This document shows, piece by piece, positions 1 through 7,290 of a stretch of DNA of 64,000 nucleotides (position 1 is its first letter; each line of letters opens with the position of its first letter). Position numbers and translations under genes: made by a program. The stretch comes from Chitinophaga polysaccharea (GTDB taxonomy: Bacteria > Bacteroidota > Bacteroidia > Chitinophagales > Chitinophagaceae). Under the pieces are notes generated by a model. That model ran no database searches. It had not been told where the DNA came from and saw nothing but the letters and a program-made list of their open reading frames with translations. The stretch lies in NCBI RefSeq assembly GCF_007829335.1, contig NZ_VIWO01000006.1:310001-374000 (forward strand), written 5' to 3'.

Positions 1-1
1 T

Positions 2-592
2 TTATTCCACGCTATCGACACCGTTCCTGCAGTGAAAAAGAAAGCCGAATGGGCATTGCGCTGGATTGAGAACGGTACGTTTGCTGAGCGCCTGGTAGCC
101 TTTGCCGCCGTAGAAGGGATCTTCTTCAGCGGTAGCTTTTGCTCTATATTCTGGTTAAAGAAAAGAGGACTGATGCCCGGCCTCACCTTCTCTAACGAGC
201 TGATCAGCCGGGATGAAGGTCTGCATTGCGAATTCGCCTGCCTGTTATACAGCATGCTGGAAAACAAACTGAGTGAGGAACAGGTACATACCATTATCCG
301 TGATGCTGTGTCCTATGAAAAAGAATTCATTACAGAAGCCCTGCCGGTTGGACTGATCGGAATGAACGCCGAACTGATGTCGCAATACATCGAGTTTGTA
401 GCCGACAGATGGATCGCAGAACTGGGCTATCGCAAAATATTTAATGCCTCTAACCCATTTGACTTCATGGAAATGATTTCATTACAGGGTAAGACCAACT
501 TCTTTGAGAAACGTGTGGGAGATTATCAAAAATCAGGTGTAATGGGCGGTAGCAAGGAAGCTCAGACCTTCAGCCTGGAAGAAGACTTCTAG
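2..592 (+). CDS. nrdB: ribonucleoside-diphosphate reductase, beta subunit (5' end outside window)
   Basis: Small subunit of class I ribonucleotide reductase. It houses the di-iron site and the radical that NrdA uses to reduce ribonucleotides to deoxyribonucleotides in the cytoplasm. The reading frame is open from base 2, so the N-terminal part lies outside the window and only about 196 residues are visible. Iron-ligand motifs of the family are present: a Glu in VEGIFF, and Glu and His in RDEGLHCEF. The C-terminal tail FSLEEDF is the type that docks into the large subunit. It lies 104 bp upstream of nrdA on the same strand, so the two are probably one operon in the order nrdB-nrdA. Identity is firm; the true start cannot be seen. 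Confidence 0.95.
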   Translation, partial: LFHAIDTVPAVKKKAEWALRWIENGTFAERLVAFAAVEGIFFSGSFCSIFWLKKRGLMPGLTFSNELISRDEGLHCEFACLLYSMLENKLSEEQVHTIIRDAVSYEKEFITEALPVGLIGMNAELMSQYIEFVADRWIAELGYRKIFNASNPFDFMEMISLQGKTNFFEKRVGDYQKSGVMGGSKEAQTFSLEEDF

Positions 593-696
593 CAGGAATG
601 GCCCGCACAACGCCGGGCAGCGAACAAAATTCATATTTACTAACCTCTTTGGCTGTTGGCAAACGGCTGACAGTTAAAATCTAAATTCACAAACCC

Positions 697-3075
697 ATGT
701 TCGTAATCAAAAGAGATGGAAGAAAAGAAGCAGTAAAATTCGACAAAATTACTGCCCGTATTGAAAAACTGTGTTACGGTTTCAATACAGAATATGTTGA
801 TGCGATAGATGTAGCGAAGAAAGTGATACAAGGTTTGTATGATGGGGTAACCACCAGCGAACTGGATAATCTCGCCGCCGAAACAGCGGCCTCCCTGACC
901 ACGAAACACCCGGATTACGCCCTGCTGGCTTCCCGCATTGCAGTAAGTAACCTGCATAAAAATACCATCAAGTCGTTTTCCAAAACGATGAAGAAACTGT
1001 ATGAGTACATTGATCCTAAAACCGGCAAATCAGCCGCCTTGCTGTCTGATGACGTGTGGGAGATCATTAAGAAAAATGCAGATATCCTGGATTCCAGCAT
1101 CATCTACGACCGCGACTTTGCCTATGACTACTTCGGCTTCAAAACCCTGGAACGCTCTTACCTGCTGAAAACAGACGGTAAAGTACAGGAACGCCCGCAA
1201 CATATGCTGATGCGCGTAGCCGTAGGGATCCACAAAGACGATATTGATGCTGCCATCAAAACATATAACCTGATGAGTGAACGCTGGTTTACACATGCCA
1301 CGCCTACCCTCTTCAACGCAGGTACACCCAAACCACAGATGTCTTCCTGCTTCCTGCTCACCATGCAGGACGATAGCATTGAAGGCATCTACGATACCCT
1401 GAAACAAACAGCTAAGATTTCCCAAAGCGCCGGCGGTATCGGTTTAAGCATTCATAACATCCGCGCAACTGGCTCTTATATCAGCGGTACCAACGGTACT
1501 TCCAACGGTATCATTCCCATGCTGCGCGTATTCAACGATACCGCACGCTATGTAGACCAGGGCGGTGGTAAACGTAAAGGCGCCTTCGCTATTTACCTGG
1601 AACCCTGGCATGCCGACATCTTCGAATTCCTGGATCTGCGCAAGAACCACGGTAAAGAAGAAATGCGCGCCCGCGACCTGTTTTACGCCCTCTGGATGCC
1701 CGACCTGTTCATGAAACGCGTAGAATCCAATGGCGACTGGGCGTTGTTCTGTCCACATGAAGCACCAGGACTGCATGACTGCTGGGGCGAAGCTTTTGAA
1801 ACCCTGTACGAGCAATACGAAAGAGAAGGCCGTGCCCGCAAAACCGTGAAAGCACAAGACCTCTGGTTTGCCATCCTGGATGCACAGATCGAAACCGGTA
1901 ACCCTTACCTGCTGTATAAAGATGCGGCTAACCGCAAATCCAACCAGCAGAACCTGGGCACCATCAAGAGCTCCAACCTCTGTACAGAAATCATCGAATA
2001 TACTTCTTCCGACGAAGTAGCCGTATGTAACCTGGCTTCCCTGGCCCTGCCACGCTTCGTTATTGACGGTAAATTCGATCACGAAAAATTATACGAGGTA
2101 ACCTACCAGGCAACCCTCAACCTGAATAAAATCATTGACCACAACTACTACCCGGTAGAAGAGGCCAGACGCAGCAACATGCGCCACCGCCCCGTTGGTC
2201 TGGGTGTGCAAGGTCTCGCCGATGCTTTTATCCTGATGCGCTATCCATTTGAAAGCGACGAAGCTAAAAAGCTGAACAGCGAAATATTTGAAACCATCTA
2301 CTTCGCTTCCCTATCTGCCTCCAACGACCTGGCCAAGAAAGACGGCGCCTACGAAACATTCGCAGGCTCCCCAGCCTCTAAAGGCATCCTGCAGTTCGAC
2401 ATGTGGGGCGTAACACCTTCTTCCCGCTGGAACTGGGCTTCCCTGAAAGCATCCATCGTAAAAGATGGTATCCGTAACTCCCTGTTACTGGCGCCAATGC
2501 CTACCGCTTCTACCTCCCAGATCCTGGGCAACAACGAGTGCTTTGAACCATATACTTCCAATATCTACACCCGCCGTGTACTCAGTGGAGAATTTGTAGT
2601 GGTAAACAAACACCTGCTGAAAGACCTGGTAGAACTGGGCCTGTGGGATAATGACATGAAGACTAAAATTATTTCGCACAATGGCTCTATCCAGAACATT
2701 GCCGAAATACCAGCTAATATCAAAGAACTGTATAAAACAGTTTGGGAAATCAAACAACGTAACCTCATCGACATGGCCGCCGACCGCGGTGCATTCATCT
2801 GCCAGTCACAGTCACTGAACCTGTTCGTAGACACCCCTACAACGGGTAAACTGACCTCCATGCACTTCTACGCCTGGAAGAAAGGACTGAAAACAGGTAT
2901 GTATTACCTGCGTACACAAGCAGCTGCCCAGGCGGTACAATTTACCGTGGAAAAACAAGGCGGTCAGCAAATTCAACCTGTAGTAGCAGCCGGCAGCGGT
3001 GGCAACCAGGAAGAAGAAATTATTGTGGGCGCAGTATGTACCATGGAAGAAGGTTGCGTTACCTGCAGTGCATAA
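697..3075 (+). CDS. nrdA: ribonucleoside-diphosphate reductase, alpha subunit
   Basis: Large catalytic subunit of class I ribonucleotide reductase, 792 residues, usual length for the family. An ATP-cone occupies roughly residues 1-95 (starts [18 protein letters not shown]), which implies dATP/ATP allosteric control. The barrel domain follows, with the family signatures [19 protein letters not shown] and NLCTEI. The C-terminus ends GCVTCSA; this mobile CxxC tail is what thioredoxin-type donors re-reduce. The ATG at 697 is chosen because the ATP-cone begins immediately after it. A strong terminator follows the stop codon at 3098. It partners with the upstream nrdB. Several antisense open frames inside it are shadows. 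Confidence 0.98.
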   Translation: MFVIKRDGRKEAVKFDKITARIEKLCYGFNTEYVDAIDVAKKVIQGLYDGVTTSELDNLAAETAASLTTKHPDYALLASRIAVSNLHKNTIKSFSKTMKKLYEYIDPKTGKSAALLSDDVWEIIKKNADILDSSIIYDRDFAYDYFGFKTLERSYLLKTDGKVQERPQHMLMRVAVGIHKDDIDAAIKTYNLMSERWFTHATPTLFNAGTPKPQMSSCFLLTMQDDSIEGIYDTLKQTAKISQSAGGIGLSIHNIRATGSYISGTNGTSNGIIPMLRVFNDTARYVDQGGGKRKGAFAIYLEPWHADIFEFLDLRKNHGKEEMRARDLFYALWMPDLFMKRVESNGDWALFCPHEAPGLHDCWGEAFETLYEQYEREGRARKTVKAQDLWFAILDAQIETGNPYLLYKDAANRKSNQQNLGTIKSSNLCTEIIEYTSSDEVAVCNLASLALPRFVIDGKFDHEKLYEVTYQATLNLNKIIDHNYYPVEEARRSNMRHRPVGLGVQGLADAFILMRYPFESDEAKKLNSEIFETIYFASLSASNDLAKKDGAYETFAGSPASKGILQFDMWGVTPSSRWNWASLKASIVKDGIRNSLLLAPMPTASTSQILGNNECFEPYTSNIYTRRVLSGEFVVVNKHLLKDLVELGLWDNDMKTKIISHNGSIQNIAEIPANIKELYKTVWEIKQRNLIDMAADRGAFICQSQSLNLFVDTPTTGKLTSMHFYAWKKGLKTGMYYLRTQAAAQAVQFTVEKQGGQQIQPVVAAGSGGNQEEEIIVGAVCTMEEGCVTCSA

Positions 3076-3097
3076 GGGTTTATGTAAGTATAAATGC

Positions 3098-3131
3098 AAA
3101 TCCCCACCGCTACAGCGGTGGGGATTTTTTT
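3098..3131 (+). terminator. rho-independent terminator of nrdBA
   Basis: Perfect 14-bp inverted repeat (AAATCCCCACCGCT, 2-nt loop, AGCGGTGGGGATTT) followed by a T run, 22 bp after the nrdA stop. It should end the nrdBA transcript. Confidence 0.9.
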
Positions 3132-3192
3132 GTGATGCTACAACACAACCAACCAACACCTTCCATTGTTATCAGGAGTAAAACACCCCTTT

Positions 3193-3759
3193 ATGAAAAA
3201 CAAATACTTACTTCTGCTATTGCTTATAGCAATTATAAGCAGCTGTCAGCAAAACACCGGCAGCAACAACCTCCAGCAAAAGGTGGATTCCTTACAAAAA
3301 GCACTACAACAATATACCGACGAAGCAGCCCTCACCCAACAAAGACTACAACGATTCGATACCCTCGACTTCGACTTTTACAGCCACCAGCAATGGGATT
3401 CTTTAAGTGTCAGCCATGCGCAGGATATTGTAGTCACCTACCCCGATGGCAGTCAAACCAAAGGACTCCCAGATCATATTAAACAACTGGAACCACTCTT
3501 TACCTTTGCCCCCGATACCAAAATCAAAGAACACCCCGTTAGATTTGGTTCCGGCGACTGGACCTGCGTCATAGGCATAATGACCGGCACTTTCAGTAAG
3601 CCCATGTCTATGGGAGATGGAAAAACGATAGCACCCACAGGTAAGTCATTCCGCTTATCGATGTGTACAGTAGGCCATTGGGAACATGGCAAAATGAAGG
3701 AAGAGATGTTGTTTTGGGACAATGCGTCAATGATGCAGCAGATTGGGTTGGGGAAATGA
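3193..3759 (+). CDS. SnoaL-like (NTF2-fold) lipoprotein
   Basis: Putative lipoprotein of 188 residues. The ATG at 3193 gives a clean SPII signal: MKNKYLLL, a hydrophobic run of Leu/Ile, then a lipobox ISSC. A short heptad-like helix (residues about 30-55) precedes a region that reads like the SnoaL/ester-cyclase NTF2-like fold (FDFYSHQQWDSLSVSH, then DGSQTKGLPDHIKQLEPLF, and a GHWEHGKMKEEMLFWDN end). Members of this superfamily range from polyketide cyclases to binding proteins, so the substrate is unknown. An in-frame TTG nine codons upstream would destroy the signal peptide and is rejected. It lies after the nrdA terminator and is probably transcribed alone. Confidence 0.7.
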   Translation: MKNKYLLLLLLIAIISSCQQNTGSNNLQQKVDSLQKALQQYTDEAALTQQRLQRFDTLDFDFYSHQQWDSLSVSHAQDIVVTYPDGSQTKGLPDHIKQLEPLFTFAPDTKIKEHPVRFGSGDWTCVIGIMTGTFSKPMSMGDGKTIAPTGKSFRLSMCTVGHWEHGKMKEEMLFWDNASMMQQIGLGK

Positions 3760-3782
3760 TTGGTGCTGGAATTAATGTTGCT

Positions 3783-3861
3783 TTTGAGGTGGCTGCGAAA
3801 TGCGGCCACCCCTACACGCTATATATTTACCCTTTGAGGTGGCCGCGTTTTGCGCTACCTC
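3783..3861. repeat. two direct copies of a short hairpin-forming repeat
   Basis: TTTGAGGTGGC occurs at 3783-3793 and again at 3833-3843. Each copy opens a small stem-loop: 3788-3810 (GGTGGC...GCCACC) and 3836-3861 (GAGGTGGC...GCTACCTC). The two hairpins lie in the non-coding gap at the left edge of the AT-rich island and look like a tandem REP-like element. Function unknown. Confidence 0.5.
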
Positions 3862-3915
3862 ATATTCTCATTCGCCTGGAAGCATCTATTAAAGGTTGCA
3901 ACGATAATTTCCTAA

Positions 3916-4317
3916 TTATCTAAAAGGTTCATAATTGCCGAGACCACCTACCTCATAATCATAGTATACATCAATATCTCCTTTCATACTACAGCCAACA
4001 TACCATCCTTTTATCCATTTAGGATGAAGATAAAAAGAGGTATCTCTACTATTAATCCTGATTTTTATTAGTGTAGAATCTTCACTTATGCACCATGTTG
4101 CCAGTCGGTCTTTTCTATCGCGAAAACGGCCATTGTAGCCATGGTAAATTACCTTATCAACCACTATTTTATCATTCAAAATGATCTTCAATGAATCATT
4201 TTCATTTGCGTATATCAACCCAACGGAGACTCTTTTTCCGCTGCAAATTAAGTTGCAGGAATTTGAGAGGAATAAAAAGACAAAGCTATATAAAATTACT
4301 ACTACTCTGTACTTCAT
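3916..4317 (-). CDS. small lipoprotein, paralogue 1 of the island
   Basis: Intact 133-residue predicted lipoprotein: MKYR, a hydrophobic stretch, lipobox LSNSC, then NLICSGKR. The mature part shares long stretches with two neighbouring frames, for example VGLIYANENDSLKIILNDK, KDRLATWCISEDS, RDTSFYLHPKWIKGWYVGC and a YYDYEVGGLGNYEPFR C-terminus. It has four mature-part Cys residues. I do not recognise the family. Tandem paralogues on one strand, AT-rich DNA and a toxin remnant nearby suggest a periplasm-facing immunity protein, but this is inference. A short GTG-started frame (4334-4426, minus, 30 codons) lies just upstream where the other copies have a conserved coding remnant; its resemblance is weak. 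Confidence 0.75.
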   Translation of the reverse strand: MKYRVVVILYSFVFLFLSNSCNLICSGKRVSVGLIYANENDSLKIILNDKIVVDKVIYHGYNGRFRDRKDRLATWCISEDSTLIKIRINSRDTSFYLHPKWIKGWYVGCSMKGDIDVYYDYEVGGLGNYEPFR

Positions 4318-4442
4318 ACTTTGCTTAAGGCATTTATATAAGATCTGTTCTTGTTATCAATAAGTAATATTCTCTGACGCCGCCTCTTTTATTCTTATCT
4401 TTCAAAATATTCTTCAGGGAATTCACTTAATACATTGTATAG

Positions 4443-4853
4443 TTATCGAATAGTTTCATACTCCTTAAGCCCGCCAACTTCATAGTCATAGTATATATCA
4501 ATCCCTCCTTCTATGTTACGACCAACATAGCATCCCTTTATTGCTTCAGGATGAATATAAAAGGATGTATCGCTTCGATTAAATTTTATACTCAAGAGAA
4601 TAGAATCTTCACTTATACACAATATTGCAAGCCGATCCTTACTATCACGAAAATGCCCAATGAGATCCTTCTTAACTACTTTATCAACAAGTATCTTATC
4701 ATTCAAAATGATCTCTAGAGAGTCATTCTCATTTGCATAAATAAGTCCCAAATGGATTCTTTTACCACTACAAGGCAAATTACATGCAACTCCCAGAAGT
4801 AAAAAAACAAAGCTGACTATAATTGATATTTCATACTTTATTATTCTTTTCAT
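4443..4853 (-). CDS. small lipoprotein, paralogue 2 of the island
   Basis: Intact 136-residue predicted lipoprotein, paralogous to the gene at 3916-4317. It starts MKRIIKYE, followed by a hydrophobic segment and the lipobox GVAC, then NLPCSGKR. Conserved blocks are LGLIYANENDSLEIILNDK, KDRLAILCISEDS, DTSFYIHPEAIKGCYVG and IDIYYDYEVGGLKEY. Its ATG lies inside the last codons of a short out-of-frame coding remnant (4831-4950), an overlap typical of translational coupling between a toxin and its immunity gene. Family and function are unknown; an immunity role is inference. Confidence 0.75.
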   Translation of the reverse strand: MKRIIKYEISIIVSFVFLLLGVACNLPCSGKRIHLGLIYANENDSLEIILNDKILVDKVVKKDLIGHFRDSKDRLAILCISEDSILLSIKFNRSDTSFYIHPEAIKGCYVGRNIEGGIDIYYDYEVGGLKEYETIR

Positions 4854-4950
4854 ACTTTAACGATCCTCGTGTAGAATATATGCCAAATTCCGGTATTATT
4901 TCACTATGATAATTCGTACGAAAATTATTTTTACGATTTAATTTTCCATC
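4831..4950 (-). pseudogene. 3'-terminal coding remnant overlapping lipoprotein 2
   Basis: After an in-frame TAG (4951-4953) a 39-codon frame runs to TGA at 4831 and overlaps the start of the lipoprotein gene at 4853 in another frame. It contains RKNNFRTNYH and TRGSLKYEK. The same two peptides, in the same order and ending at the same overlap, occur upstream of the broken lipoprotein at 5277 (RKNNFRTNYH, TRGGLKYEK). Nucleotide differences inside the first block are synonymous (AAA/AAG for Lys, CGT/CGA for Arg), so it was recently coding. I read it as the last part of a gene that once lay directly upstream, plausibly a toxin C-terminus. The parent family is not recognised. Confidence 0.5.
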
Positions 4951-5238
4951 CTAATAATTTGAATTCATTAGCTTCAACTGTGTCGTGCTTATACTAGTCG
5001 CGTCCCTGGGTTTGACCTTAAATTTTCCAAGTGTATAAAAGCTCCACATGAAGTTATGCTGATTATCTTGATTATTTATATTGAGGTATTGCTCTAACGA
5101 ACTCCATTTTCCGCTCTTATCATAATCTTCGGGGTGTATAAGCCCTGCAACGGAAATATTTTCACCCTTGCAAACCAAGTTTCAGGCACTACAAAAGAAT
5201 AAAAGGATAAAGGTGATTATAATGCTTTTTTATACCAT
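4951..5238 (-). pseudogene. degenerate small lipoprotein, paralogue 3
   Basis: Relic of a lipoprotein gene. From an ATG at 5238 the frame hits TAA at codon 3; the hydrophobic signal then continues in frame (AGC ATT ATA ATC ...) to CSA-TGA-NLVCKG. The TGA at 5182-5184 occupies exactly the lipobox Cys position of the paralogues (AC-NL in copy 2), one base from TGC. Downstream the frame is open for about 75 codons (ENISVAGLIHPEDYDKSGKW...). Its mature part differs from the other copies beyond the NLVCKGE start. Near the 3' end a +1 shift would give VEANEFKLLGWKIKS and a TAA, a more natural C-terminus, so a frameshift is also possible. Confidence 0.65.
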
Positions 5239-5276
5239 CCCCATGGTTAATGCATTCCTTTGAGTAACTAAGGTTG

Positions 5277-5691
5277 TTATCGAAAAGGTGCATAGTCTCC
5301 AAGCCCTCCTTTCTCGTAGTCATAGTATATATCTATATATTTCTGCAAATCACAACCAACATACCATCCCTTTATCAACTTAGGATGAAGGTAAAAAGAG
5401 GTATCTCTGCTATTAAATATTATTTTCACTAGCACAGAATCTTCGCTTATACACCATGTTGCAAGTCGATCCTTTTTAGACTCAAAATGCCCATCATATT
5501 CTTCCTTAATTACTTTTTCAATCATCACCTTATTATTCAAAATGACCTTTAGAGAATCATTTTTATTTGCATATACCAGGCCCAATGGAATTTTTTTACC
5601 GTTGCAAATCAAATTGCAAGAACTTCCTAATAGCCAAAAGGCAAAACTTGTTGTAGTTAATATTCAATTTATCATACTTATTCCTTTTCAT
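5277..5691 (-). pseudogene. small lipoprotein, paralogue 4, disrupted signal peptide
   Basis: The mature part is fully open and closely matches copy 1: SSCNLICNGKKIPLGLVYANK, KDRLATWCISEDS, RDTSFYLHPKLIKGWYVGC, YYDYEKGGLGDYAPFR. The start is broken. The ATG equivalent to the paralogues (5691, MKRNKYDKLN) is in the wrong frame and ends after 29 codons. The only in-frame ATG (5675) is followed by ATA AAT TGA. The lipobox (GSSC) and the hydrophobic codons before it remain readable. A small indel or a nonsense mutation in the signal peptide explains this; a sequencing error or a rare non-ATG start is the alternative. Confidence 0.65.
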
Positions 5692-5779
5692 ATTTTAATC
5701 CACCACGTGTAGTGGTTATAAATTTCTTCAAATCAAAATGATAATTCGTTCGAAAATTATTCTTCCTCGATTCCTTCAT
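5678..5779 (-). pseudogene. short frame or 3' remnant overlapping lipoprotein 4
   Basis: A 33-codon ATG-to-TAA frame (MKESRKNNFRTNYH... ending GGLKYEKE) overlaps the original lipoprotein start at 5691 by 14 bases. It is homologous to the remnant at 4831-4950. It may be a real small gene, since it has its own ATG and lies just inside a terminator, but the identical arrangement ahead of two lipoproteins fits better with the tail of a larger lost gene duplicated together with its neighbour. Confidence 0.45.
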
Positions 5780-5811
5780 TGTTAATAGAAAAATCAAAAA
5801 CGTATTGCAAT

Positions 5812-5843
5812 AAAAAACGCAAGCGGTATTGCCTGCGTTTTTT
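5812..5843. terminator. hairpin with A and T tracts between cassettes
   Basis: AAAAAACGCA ... TGCGTTTTTT inverted repeat with a 12-nt loop. Tracts on both sides make it usable in either direction. It separates the immunity-like gene at 5941-6225 from the lipoprotein array, so the array probably has its own promoter. Confidence 0.75.
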
Positions 5844-5940
5844 ATTGTGAGCTATCCTCTTACTTGATTCGACCACCTCTTTAAAAAAGCTAGTTTTTTG
5901 GGACCCCTGCACCGTAATAAACTGTTACTATTATACTTAT

Positions 5941-6225
5941 TTACTCGCATATTATCTCGAAAAACATACCAATTGGTCTTTTTTCTAAAAAATCTATCGC
6001 TTTTTTGTATACATCCCCTTCAAAAAACAACGATGAAAAATCTATACTATCCGCCATGCTTGGTTGAGTACTATTATCTATCAAAAAAAATCCATCTATC
6101 CCTAACAAATGGATATTTTCATTTCTACACTCTTTTACAAATTTTAAAGCAATTTCCCTGGTATAAAGAAGCAGCCCTCCTCTTTCTAATGCCTCTTCTA
6201 CAAATATTTGTTCTACTTTATTCAT
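5941..6225 (-). CDS. small immunity-like protein
   Basis: Acidic 94-residue protein with no signal peptide or membrane segment, so cytoplasmic. It starts MNKVEQIFVEEALERG; the middle ALKFVKECRNENIHLLGIDG followed by FFLIDN recalls the short helix-then-strand pattern of small toxin-immunity proteins (Imm40-type comes to mind, from memory and not certain). The strongest evidence is position: its ATG lies 12 nt after the stop of a colicin-E5-like toxin end on the same strand, the usual toxin-then-immunity order. With the toxin reduced to a fragment it would act as an orphan immunity gene, protecting against toxins of related strains. Function is inference. Confidence 0.55.
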   Translation of the reverse strand: MNKVEQIFVEEALERGGLLLYTREIALKFVKECRNENIHLLGIDGFFLIDNSTQPSMADSIDFSSLFFEGDVYKKAIDFLEKRPIGMFFEIICE

Positions 6226-6237
6226 GAGGAATAATGT

Positions 6238-6423
6238 TTATTTATGAGGAATAAATGGAATTGTTATTGTCGCATCTGGTATCCAATTTGGATCCAGTCG
6301 ATAAATAATTTGTATAATTTCATTAGTAATATTATCTTTTACAACATAAGAACCGGTATTCTCAAAAAATACTGTCGCAGCATTACCTGTTGCTCTATTT
6401 GTTGCTATTCTTACGGTAAGATA
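6238..6423 (-). pseudogene. C-terminal fragment of a colicin-E5-like toxin domain
   Basis: A 61-codon frame, closed by TAA at 6424-6426 upstream and ending in TAA at 6238. It has no start codon of its own. It reads VRIATNRATGNAATVFF, then GSYVVKDNITNEIIQI and RLDPNWIPDATI. From memory this is the pattern seen at the end of colicin-E5-type tRNA-cleaving domains in polymorphic toxins (ATGxPATxxx, GSYVVxDxxTGEIVQxSDRxDPNWxPDxxI). The N-terminal half of the domain and the whole delivery part are absent: upstream bases to about 6540 have stops in this frame. It is therefore a leftover cassette end attached to the immunity-like gene at 5941-6225. Too short to have been called as an ATG-started gene. 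Confidence 0.6.
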
Positions 6424-6570
6424 TTATATATCGGTTGACGTTAGTGAAATACAAGTACAGAGAATTAATTGCTAAAATTCGGGATTATAGGTCACTGATT
6501 CACGTTATTTTAAGGATAAGTCAAACATTTAAATAAAAAAAATGGCCTTTTTAAAAATATGGTAGCCCTC

Positions 6571-7179
6571 TTACTGCTGCTCCTCTTCCAGTTCCTCTCC
6601 TCTAAACCCCCACTCCTCCAGCAAACTATTATACTGCGCATCCGGCAACCCCTGCTGCTGATAATGCCCTGCCAATGTTTTCTGACGCATGGCTTCATAA
6701 ATACTCACGGCACACGCAACGGAAATATTTAACGAACGGATAATACCCATCTGGGGAATAATAAAATTGCCATCTGCCAGCGCACGGGCTTCCTCGCTGA
6801 CCCCATTTTGCTCATTGCCAAAAACCAGGGCGATGGAACCGGTAAAATCGATGTCATAAAGACTTTGGGCATCGGCCGCCAGGTGGGTGGTTAATATTTT
6901 ATCGTATTGACGGCGTAATGCAGCAAAGCACTCCGCTGCACTATCGAAATCATGAATGCTGAGCCACTGTTTGGCACTACTGCTACTCCGATGCCCCCAG
7001 TTTTTCCTGCGGGGCTCCCGGGAAGTGATAATGTAAATATCCTGTATGCCCACGGCATCGCAGGTACGCATTACGGCCGACACATTATGGGGATCCTGTA
7101 CATCCTCTAACACAACTGTTAAATTAGCCTGCCGTTTCTTTAAAACCGACAATATCTTTTCCCTTCTTTCTGGTGTCAT
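6571..7179 (-). CDS. trmH: TrmH/SpoU-family tRNA (guanosine-2'-O)-methyltransferase
   Basis: SAM-dependent 2'-O-ribose methyltransferase of the SPOUT knot fold, 202 residues. Family motifs are in order: NLTVVLEDVQDPHNVSAVMRTCDA (motif 1, Asn and Arg), IALVFGNEQNGVSEEA (motif 2), and IIPQMGIIRSLNISVACAV (motif 3, the SLNISVA knot). The TrmH-type C-terminal extension (residues about 165-202, Glu-rich end) fits modification of G18 in the tRNA D-loop. The start at 7179 is the only one giving the full N-terminal helix; a promoter-like TACTTTTG lies at 7197-7204. It borders the AT-rich island on its 3' side. Confidence 0.88.
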   Translation of the reverse strand: MTPERREKILSVLKKRQANLTVVLEDVQDPHNVSAVMRTCDAVGIQDIYIITSREPRRKNWGHRSSSSAKQWLSIHDFDSAAECFAALRRQYDKILTTHLAADAQSLYDIDFTGSIALVFGNEQNGVSEEARALADGNFIIPQMGIIRSLNISVACAVSIYEAMRQKTLAGHYQQQGLPDAQYNSLLEEWGFRGEELEEEQQ

Positions 7180-7290
7180 ATGCTGCTATTATGACGCAAA
7201 AGTACAAAATAGCCCAGAGATGGTATTGACACCCCTATTTCCTGCTTTCCACATTATGCTTATCTTCACCCCCAAAACAAAAATTAACCT

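Noticed and set aside
1444-2082. 212-codon minus-strand frame opposite nrdA
   Set aside because: Shadow of nrdA codon usage; no start context and no recognisable motif.
3036-3482. Plus-strand frame bridging the nrdA end and the lipoprotein
   Set aside because: Runs through the terminator and overlaps two real genes in another frame.
5182-5184. TGA as a selenocysteine codon at the lipobox of paralogue 3
   Set aside because: No SECIS-like hairpin recognised directly after it, and the same frame carries an earlier TAA.
5898-6227. 109-codon plus-strand frame covering the immunity-like gene
   Set aside because: Low-complexity Leu/Phe/Tyr translation from AT-rich DNA; the minus-strand frame has toxin-junction context and normal composition.
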